Part shown: positions 1 to 5,605 of the stretch, piece after piece
Numbering within the stretch: the first letter of the stretch is position 1
Layout of the letters: the number at the start of each line of letters is the position of its first letter
Assembly: GCA_030591195.1 (NCBI GenBank)
Contig: JAUVBO010000125.1
Location: 1-7,128, forward strand
Reading direction: 5' to 3'
Origin: Pseudomonadota bacterium
GTDB lineage: Bacteria; Myxococcota; Polyangia; GCA-2747355; JACKDQ01
Length of the DNA: 7,128 bases
Position numbers and translations under genes: made by a program
The notes under the pieces: model-generated
Seen by the model: the letters and a program-made list of their open reading frames with translations, nothing else
Database searches by the model: none
What the model was told of the DNA's origin: nothing

Positions 1-102
1 CCCAACTATGGGGCCCAGCTGCGCGCGGCCGCCCGCTTCTCGTATAGCCCGTTGGTCCGCTATCCCCGCGTCGGCTTCCGGTGTGGTCGGACGCTACCGT
101 AG
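1..102 (+). CDS. SUMF1/FGE-sulfatase-fold protein, C-terminal end only (partial)
   Basis: Frame 1 is open from the left edge to a TAG at 100-102 and encodes 33 residues. The sequence includes LRAAARFSYSP, then RVGFRCGRT and a short tail. This is the characteristic end of the formylglycine-generating-enzyme/SUMF1 (EgtB/PvdO-like) fold, whose last motif is R-x-A-x-R followed about 13 residues later by GFRC. Family members oxidise or modify side chains, or act only as a ligand-binding fold. In true aerobic FGE the C-terminal segment carries two copper-binding cysteines (human C336 and C341). By my alignment the matching positions here are Gly and Ala, so this is probably not a canonical sulfatase-activating enzyme. 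The bulk of the gene lies left of the window, so N-terminal domains such as a signal peptide or fused kinase cannot be judged. The kinase gene follows on the same strand after 113 bp. Confidence 0.75.
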   Translation, partial: PNYGAQLRAAARFSYSPLVRYPRVGFRCGRTLP

Positions 103-162
103 GACGATAGCCCGCGGCGGCAGGAGGCTCTGACCCTCAGGCTGACGCTGACGGAGCGCACC

Positions 163-196
163 GGCGCGTCGAGGCCACCGCAGCCTCGGGCGCGCC
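163..196 (+). terminator. Strong GC hairpin between the FGE-like gene and the kinase gene
   Basis: Bases 163-175 (GGCGCGTCGAGGC) pair with 183-196 to give 13 base pairs with one G.T wobble, one bulged G and a 7-base loop (caccgca). It is the strongest hairpin I noticed in the gap between the upstream stop (102) and the kinase start (216). No U-tract follows, so it is not a textbook intrinsic terminator, though such tracts are often absent in very GC-rich genomes. It ends 19 bases before the kinase start, and an AGGGCGG that could act as a weak ribosome-binding site starts directly after it at 197. A role in the 5' leader of the kinase mRNA is therefore equally possible. I see no convincing -35/-10 pair in the rest of 103-215. 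Confidence 0.4.
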
Positions 197-215
197 AGGG
201 CGGCGTCATGGGTGT

Positions 216-1469
216 ATGGTTCGGACCATGGAAGGGATCGTCGCGCTGGTCATGATCTTCGGCATGCCGGTGTTCATCGTCGGCCTCAGCAAGTACTTCA
301 AGTTTCGGACGCGCAAGCTCGAGCTGCAGGAGCGGGGCGCCGGCGCCGTCGAGCGGGAGCAGCTCGCCGCGCTGCGCGAGCAACGGTTGCTCCTGGAGCA
401 GCGGGTGCAGAACCTCGAGACGGTGGTCACCTCCGTCGACTTCGAGCTCAACACCCGCCTCAACCGGCTCGCGGCGCACCAGAGCCAGCTGCTGCTCGCC
501 CCGCCCGCACCACCGGGTCCGGTGGCCGTGAGCGTCGACGCACCGACGGTGGCCGCGGCGCCAGCGGGCCCGCCGGCGGTGGCCGCGTCGGTGAGGGTGC
601 CCGCCGCAGCGACGGCGACGGCGCCGACGGTCGTGGCGCTGGCGTCAACCGGGGAGCTTCCTCCAGGCGACACGCTGATGGATCGGTTCGAGCTGAAGCA
701 GACCATCGGTCAAGGAGGGATGGGCGCGGTCTACCTGGCCCGCGATCGACAGCTCGGCGAGGACGTCGCGCTCAAGGTCATCGCTCACAACCTGGTCGAG
801 GACCCCCAGGCCGCCGAGCGCTTCCGCCGCGAGGTCGGCGCCGCCCGCAAGATCACGCACCCGAACGTGATCCGGATCCATGACCTCGGCGACCACCGGG
901 GGCTGTTGTTTCTGACGATGGAGTACTTCGCTGGCGAGACGCTGCAGCAGCTGCTGGACCGCAGCGGCCGGCTGCCGCTCGACCAGGGCCGGGCGGTGCT
1001 GGCGCCGGTGTGCGAGGCGGTCGAGGCGGCGCATCGCGCCGGCGTGGTCCACCGCGACCTCAAGCCGCCAAACATCCTGGTCAACGCCGAGGGGCAGGTG
1101 CGGGTGATCGACTTCGGCCTCGCCAAGGCCTCGTACATGATGAGCCAGACCGCGACGGGCCTGATCCTCGGGACGCCGGAGTACATGGCGCCCGAGCAGG
1201 TCCGCGGCGAGCCGGTGGATCACCGCGCCGACATCTACGCCCTGGCCGCGGTGTCGTTTTGCGTCCTCTGCGGTCGCCCGCCGTTTCGCGCCGAGACGCC
1301 GATCGCCGTGGGCTTTCAGCAATGCTCGCTGCCGCCACCGTCGCCGCGCGAGCTGGCTCCCGAGTTGCCCGAGGCGGTCGAGCGCGCGATCCTCAAGGGA
1401 CTGGCCAAGGAGCCGGACGAGCGCTTTGCCAGCGCCGCGGCCTTCAAACAGGCGCTGGCCGGGGCCTAG
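216..1469 (+). CDS. Membrane-anchored Hanks-type Ser/Thr protein kinase with PspB-like N-terminus
   Basis: 417-residue kinase predicted to phosphorylate Ser/Thr on unknown substrates. Residues 6-26 form one hydrophobic membrane segment. Residues about 30-85 are a charged, heptad-rich coiled coil (LAALREQRLLLEQRVQNLE) resembling phage-shock protein B. Residues about 92-150 are an Ala/Pro-rich linker, and the kinase domain spans about 157-415. All core elements are present: glycine loop GQGGMGAVY (165-173), ATP-binding Lys187, partner Glu206, catalytic HRD with Asp281, Lys283 and Asn286, metal-binding DFG (299-301), activation loop with Thr312/Thr314/Thr320, APE (325-327), and helix-F Asp339. 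It should therefore be active. HRDLKPPN replaces the commoner HRDLKPEN, a mild change. No PASTA or other C-terminal sensor follows. ATG 216 is used, but ATG 228 (residue 5) is equally plausible, and neither has a good ribosome-binding site. The lipoprotein gene follows after 45 bp. Kinase call near certain, PspB likeness moderate. Confidence 0.95.
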   Translation: MVRTMEGIVALVMIFGMPVFIVGLSKYFKFRTRKLELQERGAGAVEREQLAALREQRLLLEQRVQNLETVVTSVDFELNTRLNRLAAHQSQLLLAPPAPPGPVAVSVDAPTVAAAPAGPPAVAASVRVPAAATATAPTVVALASTGELPPGDTLMDRFELKQTIGQGGMGAVYLARDRQLGEDVALKVIAHNLVEDPQAAERFRREVGAARKITHPNVIRIHDLGDHRGLLFLTMEYFAGETLQQLLDRSGRLPLDQGRAVLAPVCEAVEAAHRAGVVHRDLKPPNILVNAEGQVRVIDFGLAKASYMMSQTATGLILGTPEYMAPEQVRGEPVDHRADIYALAAVSFCVLCGRPPFRAETPIAVGFQQCSLPPPSPRELAPELPEAVERAILKGLAKEPDERFASAAAFKQALAGA

Positions 1470-1501
1470 TCGTTCGCCTATCATCGCCCGCGACCAACCA
1501 C

Positions 1502-1507
1502 GGGAGG
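1502..1507 (+). promoter_or_regulatory. Ribosome-binding site fixing the GTG start of the lipoprotein gene
   Basis: GGGAGG lies 7 bases before a GTG at 1515, a good Shine-Dalgarno match at normal spacing. It places the initiator directly before a signal peptide with a lipobox, so site and protein agree on the GTG start. It is much better than anything ahead of the kinase gene. Confidence 0.7.
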
Positions 1508-1514
1508 CGAGCTG

Positions 1515-3533
1515 GTGCGTAGCTACTTGTTTGGACTGATCGGCCTGTTGCTGCTCGCGGCTTGCAGCGACGGCAGCCCCGGCGACGACGGAGGGGGGCC
1601 GCCGGACGCGGGCCCGCGCCCCGAGCAGCCAGATCTGCTCTCCTGCGACGACCCGGGCGGCCCCTGCACGACTCACGATCCCTGCGACATCGACCCGGTC
1701 TGCGGCGACGACGGTCGCTGTCGGGCGACCAGCCGGCAGGACTGCGACGACGGGCTGAGCTGCACCGAGGACCGCTGCCAGCCGCTGGGTCGGTGTGAGC
1801 ACCTGCCGACCAAGGACAGCTGCGCGCTGCTGGTCAAGGCCGCCGCGACCGGCGCGGGCGGCGCCGCGCAGACCGAGCTGCGCTGCTTCGACCGGGGCGA
1901 TCCCAAGCCCGACAACGCCTGCCAGGTCTGCGACCCCGACGTCGACCAGGCGCAGTGGCAGCCGACCACTGGCGGGGCCTGCGACGACGGCGATGACTGC
2001 TCGAAGGACGACTACTGCCAGGCCGGCGTCTGCGCCGGCGTCGACTACGTCGCCGAGTGCGCCGACGACTACGCCTGCACCGCGGAGCTGTGCGACGGCA
2101 AGGGGGGGTGCCTGGGGTCCGAGCTCAAGGCTGATTGGTGCCTGATCGAAGGCGAGTGCTACCAGGACGGCGCGGATCATCCCGCCGGCACCTGCCTCGT
2201 CTGCGACGTCGCGCAGGACAGCTCCGCCTGGACCGCGCCCGTCGATCGCTGCTACATCGACGGCGCCTGCTACCAGAGCGGCGACAAGCACCCCGAGGGC
2301 TGCGCCGAGTGCGACCCCGCGGCGAGCGAGACCGCCTGGACGGTGATCGGCAGCAGCCACTGCCTGGTGGGCGACGGCTGCGTCGCGGCGGGGGACAAGG
2401 ATCCGGCGGGCTGCGCCGTCTGTGATCCCCAGACGAGCAAGGTCGCCTTCACCCCCCTGCCCAACCTGTGTCTGATCTCGGGGACCTGCTTCGACCCGGG
2501 CGCGCAGCACCCGAAGGGCTGCGCGGCCTGCGACCCGGCGACCGATCCCAGCGGCTGGACGCTGACCAGCGCGACGGACTGCCTGATCGACGGCCAGTGC
2601 TTCGTGCCCGGCTTCGTCTATGGCTGTGGGCGCTGCGACCCGGACCTGTCGCAGACCGCCTGGAGCCCCGTCGCCGGCTGTGTCTGCGCCGCCGTCGCCC
2701 CGGTGCTCGTCGACGGGGCGGGGATGGTGGGCGAGCACCCCTCGCTGGCGGTCGACAGCGGCGGCAAGGTCCACCTCAGCTACTACGACGCGACCAACAA
2801 CGACCTCAAGTACGCGACCAACGCCGCGGGCAGCTTCCAGGCGGTCACGCTCGACTCCGGGGGGATGGTCGGCGAGTACGCCTCGATCGCCAGCGACGAA
2901 AACGGCGTGCTCCACGTCGCCTACTACGACTCGACCAACGAGGACCTGAAGTACGCGACCAACGCCACCGGCAGCTGGCAGACGAGCACCATCGACTCGA
3001 CCGGCGATGTCGGCACCTACGCCAGCCTCGACACCGCCCCCGGCGGCAGCGTTCATATCAGCTACTACGACTACACCAACGAGACTCTCAAGTACGCGAC
3101 CAACGCCACCGGCAGCTTCAAGGTCAGCGTCGTCGACGCGACCAGCGACGTCGGCTGGACCAACGCCCTCACCGTCGACGGCAACGGGGCGGTGCACATC
3201 AGCTACTACGACTTCGACAACGGCGACCTGAAGTACGCGACCAACGCCGCGGGCAGCTGGCAGACGAGCACCCTCGACGCCACCGGGGACGTTGGCGGGC
3301 GGTCGTCGATCGCCGTCGACGCGGCCGGGGCGGTGCACATCAGCTACTACGACTACACCAACGAGGACCTGAAGCACGCGACCGACGCCGCGGGCAGCTT
3401 CAAGCTTGCCACCATCGCCGCGACCGGCAGCGTCGGACGCTACTCCTCGATCGCGATCGCCGGCGGCGCCCTGCACGTCGCCTACTTCGACGCGGACAAC
3501 GACGAGCTCGAGTACCTCGCGCTCTGCCCCTAG
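1515..3533 (+). CDS. Cys-rich repeat lipoprotein with C-terminal six-bladed beta-propeller-like domain
   Basis: 672-residue exported lipoprotein of unknown function. Residues 1-17 are a lipoprotein signal peptide: M-R, a hydrophobic core, and lipobox LAAC with Cys17 as the lipidated residue, followed by Ser-Asp. An acidic Gly/Pro linker runs to about 40. Residues about 40-205 hold CDDGxxCTxDxC-type units (for example C77, C83, C88, C94) of a kind common in myxobacterial surface proteins. Residues 207-387 are five tandem units of about 36 residues with four cysteines each. Residues 400-672 are six repeats of about 47 residues built around SYYD and LKYATNA, predicted as blades of a beta-propeller. 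There is no Asp-box (SxDxGxTW) and no visible catalytic motif, so a binding or structural role is likelier than an enzyme. The 45-bp gap from the kinase gene suggests co-transcription. It converges with recD, 53 bp away. The export call is strong, the role unknown. Confidence 0.9.
   Translation: MRSYLFGLIGLLLLAACSDGSPGDDGGGPPDAGPRPEQPDLLSCDDPGGPCTTHDPCDIDPVCGDDGRCRATSRQDCDDGLSCTEDRCQPLGRCEHLPTKDSCALLVKAAATGAGGAAQTELRCFDRGDPKPDNACQVCDPDVDQAQWQPTTGGACDDGDDCSKDDYCQAGVCAGVDYVAECADDYACTAELCDGKGGCLGSELKADWCLIEGECYQDGADHPAGTCLVCDVAQDSSAWTAPVDRCYIDGACYQSGDKHPEGCAECDPAASETAWTVIGSSHCLVGDGCVAAGDKDPAGCAVCDPQTSKVAFTPLPNLCLISGTCFDPGAQHPKGCAACDPATDPSGWTLTSATDCLIDGQCFVPGFVYGCGRCDPDLSQTAWSPVAGCVCAAVAPVLVDGAGMVGEHPSLAVDSGGKVHLSYYDATNNDLKYATNAAGSFQAVTLDSGGMVGEYASIASDENGVLHVAYYDSTNEDLKYATNATGSWQTSTIDSTGDVGTYASLDTAPGGSVHISYYDYTNETLKYATNATGSFKVSVVDATSDVGWTNALTVDGNGAVHISYYDFDNGDLKYATNAAGSWQTSTLDATGDVGGRSSIAVDAAGAVHISYYDYTNEDLKHATDAAGSFKLATIAATGSVGRYSSIAIAGGALHVAYFDADNDELEYLALCP
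2133..2675 (+). repeat. Five tandem ~36-residue Cys-rich units within the lipoprotein
   Basis: Residues 207-243, 244-280, 281-316, 317-353 and 354-387 share the pattern C-[LY]-[IV]-x-G-x-C-[YFV]-x2-G-x2-[HD]-P-x-G-C-x2-C-[DP-rich]-x5-[AG]-[WF]-T. The third unit has C-L-V-G-D-G-C, and the fifth lacks the HP element. Each has four cysteines and a closing aromatic, which suggests small disulfide-knit modules strung in a rod. A worn extra copy precedes them around residues 120-146, with C136-x2-C139-D-P and a closing W. The units are diverged at DNA level, so the expansion is old. Confidence 0.85.
2712..3530 (+). repeat. Six 141-bp repeats encoding beta-propeller-like blades
   Basis: Unit boundaries are 2712-2852, 2853-2993, 2994-3134, 3135-3275, 3276-3416 and 3417-3530. 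The first five encode exactly 47 residues (400-446, 447-493, 494-540, 541-587, 588-634) and the last 38 (635-672). The shared core runs D-x-x-G-x-V-G, [SA]-[IL], an acidic/Gly turn, H-[IVL]-[SA]-Y-[YF]-D, N-x-[DE]-L-[KE]-Y-A-T-[ND]-A-x-G-S-[FW]. Parts are nearly identical in DNA: AAGTACGCGACCAACGCC recurs in four units, and ATCAGCTACTACGAC in three. Confidence 0.9.
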
Positions 3534-3566
3534 ACCGCCGGCTGCTGCCGCAGCGCATCGCCCGGA

Positions 3567-3595
3567 CGCAGCTCTACCAGCAGTGGTCAGCTGCG
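3567..3595. terminator. Bipartite hairpin at the convergent lipoprotein/recD junction
   Basis: CGCAGCT (3567-3573) pairs with AGCTGCG (3589-3595), and inside it ACCA (3576-3579) pairs with TGGT (3584-3587) around a GCAG loop, giving 11 pairs with a small internal loop. It lies between two converging genes and overlaps the recD stop codon (3587-3589). That position suits a bidirectional terminator. There is no U-tract on either strand. A smaller perfect 5-bp stem with a 4-base loop (3541-3554) lies just before it, closer to the lipoprotein stop. Confidence 0.4.
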
Positions 3596-5605
3596 CCAGA
3601 GCAGGTCCCCGAGCCCCGAGGCACGGCCGACCCGCCGCCGAAGCGCACGCTGCAGCTCCGCGGGATCTCCCAGCCAGTCGAGGCGGGAGGTGGTCCGGGT
3701 GATCGCCGTGTACAGCAGCTCGCGGGTCTGGATCGGCGAGTCTCGCCCGGCGAGGACCAAGGCCACCCGGCGGAACTGCGAGCCCTGGCTCTTGTGCACC
3801 GTCATCGCCAGGGCGCCGCTGTGGTCCGGGAGCCGGGCGAGGCTGACCTCGCGGGTGGTGTCGACGCCGCCTTGCCTCACCGGGAACACCGCGGCCAGGC
3901 CGCCCTCGGTCGGCAGCACGAGGCCGGTGTCGCCGTTCATCAGCCCCAGTTCGTAGACGTTCTGGGTGACCAGCACCGGCCGCCCGAGCCACTGCCCCCA
4001 GCGGGTCGGGAGCTTGACCGCGACCTCGGCTGCCAGTCCGGAGCGGTGGCGCAGCGCCTGCTTCAGCGCGTCCTGGCAGCGCCGGGCCAGCGCCCGTTCG
4101 ATGCCGCTCACGCCCAGCGGTCCGCGTCGATGGACCGCGAGCACCCGGTAGCCCTCGAAGGCCCGGAGCAGCTCCAGGTGCAGCGAGCAAGCCCGGAGCG
4201 CCGGGCCGTCCGGGCCGTGGGCCCGAATCGCCGCGGCGAGCATCCCGACGAAGCCGTCGTCGGCGAGGTAAGACGCGGCGAGCTGGTCGAGCTGGTCCTG
4301 CTCGGGGCGTCCTTCCGCCGGGACGCCGAGGTGGGTGATCCGACCGCGCAGGGGGTCGCCAGCTGCGACCTCCTCCCCGGTCATCCAGCGACCGACCTGC
4401 TCCAGCCGGACGTCTCCCCTGGCCTGCAGCGCCGCGGCGATCGCCGCCACGGTGGGGGCCTGCTGGAACCGGTGGTCGGTGTCGAAGGGGACCACGGCCG
4501 CGTGGAGCGGCTCGGCGTCGGCGCTCGCGCCGTCGAGGACCGGTCCGACCAGATCCGCCAGCACGGTCCCGGCCTCGACGCTCGCCAGCTGGTCCCGGTC
4601 GCCGAGCAGCACCAGCCGGGCGCCGTCGGGGATCGCCTCGAAGAGCCGCCGCATCAGCGTCAGGTCGACCATCGACGCCTCGTCGACCACCACCAGGTCC
4701 GCCGGGACGGGGCGCTGCAGCCCGTGGCGGCTGGTGCCGTCCGGACGCATCCCGAGCAGCTGGTGCAGGGTCCGGGGGCGCAGGCTGGCCAGCACGGCGC
4801 GAACGCGGTCTTCGACATCGAGCTGCTCGAGGTCCTCCGCGATCGCCTCGGCCATCCGGACCGCGGCCTTTCCGGTGGGTGCCGCCAGCTCGATCCGGAG
4901 CGGGGAAGAGGGGTCGGTGACCGACTCGATCAGCAGCGCGAGCAGGCGCTTGATGCCGTAGGTCTTGCCGGTCCCAGGCCCCCCGGTGATCACGGTCAGC
5001 CGGCGCGCTGCGGCCGTCGCGACCGCCCGCGCGCCCTGGCTGTCGGCGCCGGCGAACACCCGGTCGACGCCGGTGGCGACCGCCTCGTCCGTCAGCAGCA
5101 GGCTCGGAGTCCCGGAGGCCAGCGCCCTCGCGGCGGCGGCCAGCCGCTGCTGCTCCCGCCACATCCGCCGGGTCATGATCAGCGTGCTGCCGTCGGCGAG
5201 GACCTGGCGGACGAAGGGACGGCCGGAGTCCGCCGCGCCTCCGACCATCGGCGAGGACAGGACCGCCGCCTCCCAGGCCACGGGATCGCCGGGCCAGTCG
5301 AGGAGGGTCTCCGACTCGTCCTCCGCGAAGGGAGCCCGCCAGGGGGGCCAGTCGTCGTTCACCCGGTCGCGGACCGCGGGCAGCTCAACGCCCACGTGTC
5401 CCGCCCGCGGCGCGCGCACGGCGAAGGCCAGTCCGAGCAGCACCTCCGGATCGGACTCGCCGAAGCGCGCGGCGACGGCGTCGACGACCAGCAGGTCGGT
5501 GGGCATCAGCACGCCGCGCCCCCGCAGGCGGTGGGCGCGCTGCTCGAAGGCGGCGCTTAGCAGGTGCAAGGGAGTCAGCTTCGTCAGCTCCGTCAGCTCT
5601 TTCAT
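3587..5605 (-). CDS. recD: Exodeoxyribonuclease V alpha subunit, RecD helicase
   Basis: 672 residues, somewhat longer than E. coli RecD (608). It is the 5'-3' SF1B helicase motor of RecBCD, which unwinds double-strand DNA ends for degradation and recombination repair. Motifs in order: an N-terminal domain (1-150) that in E. coli contacts RecC; Walker A GGPGTGKT (208-215); motif Ia APTGKAA (242-248); Walker B VVDEASMVD (306-314); motif III LLGDRDQLASVEAG (333-346); TDHRFQ (376-381); VHKSQGSQF (603-611) of the UvrD-like C-terminal domain; and motif VI LLYTAITRT (630-638). All catalytic positions look intact. ATG at 5605 is preferred to longer in-frame starts because it overlaps the recB stop as ATGA and has CAGGT five bases upstream. 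Extending further would run deep into recB. It is probably translated by coupling to recB and is the last gene of its operon. Confidence 0.96.
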   Translation of the reverse strand: MKELTELTKLTPLHLLSAAFEQRAHRLRGRGVLMPTDLLVVDAVAARFGESDPEVLLGLAFAVRAPRAGHVGVELPAVRDRVNDDWPPWRAPFAEDESETLLDWPGDPVAWEAAVLSSPMVGGAADSGRPFVRQVLADGSTLIMTRRMWREQQRLAAAARALASGTPSLLLTDEAVATGVDRVFAGADSQGARAVATAAARRLTVITGGPGTGKTYGIKRLLALLIESVTDPSSPLRIELAAPTGKAAVRMAEAIAEDLEQLDVEDRVRAVLASLRPRTLHQLLGMRPDGTSRHGLQRPVPADLVVVDEASMVDLTLMRRLFEAIPDGARLVLLGDRDQLASVEAGTVLADLVGPVLDGASADAEPLHAAVVPFDTDHRFQQAPTVAAIAAALQARGDVRLEQVGRWMTGEEVAAGDPLRGRITHLGVPAEGRPEQDQLDQLAASYLADDGFVGMLAAAIRAHGPDGPALRACSLHLELLRAFEGYRVLAVHRRGPLGVSGIERALARRCQDALKQALRHRSGLAAEVAVKLPTRWGQWLGRPVLVTQNVYELGLMNGDTGLVLPTEGGLAAVFPVRQGGVDTTREVSLARLPDHSGALAMTVHKSQGSQFRRVALVLAGRDSPIQTRELLYTAITRTTSRLDWLGDPAELQRALRRRVGRASGLGDLLWRS
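5574..5600 (-). repeat. Threefold 9-bp in-frame repeat at the recD 5' end
   Basis: The heptamer GTCAGCT (AGCTGAC on the coding strand) starts at 5574, 5583 and 5592, exactly 9 bp apart. It begins just inside the recD start codon and encodes ELTELTKLT (residues 3-11). A change in copy number would add or remove three residues without shifting frame. Confidence 0.8.

Noticed and set aside
1479..1484. TATCAT as a -10 box for a separate lipoprotein promoter
   Set aside because: No plausible -35 element is found about 17 bases upstream within the end of the kinase gene, so it is probably chance.
2712..3530. Sialidase/BNR enzyme call for the propeller
   Set aside because: The Asp-box SxDxGxTW and the sialidase catalytic residues are not visible. 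Only the blade-like repeat pattern is supported.
645..5162. A 1505-codon open frame on the - strand, antisense to the kinase and lipoprotein genes and out of frame with recD
   Set aside because: Its product is Arg/Ala/Gly/Val-rich with repeats that merely mirror the blade repeats on the other strand. It crosses three well-supported genes and has no recognisable domain. Long antisense frames are expected at this GC bias.
2468..5560. A 1030-codon + strand open frame across the lipoprotein end and recD
   Set aside because: It is out of frame with the lipoprotein and antisense to recD motifs, its translation is low-complexity Arg/Pro/Gly-rich, and it has no domain signal. It is a shadow frame.
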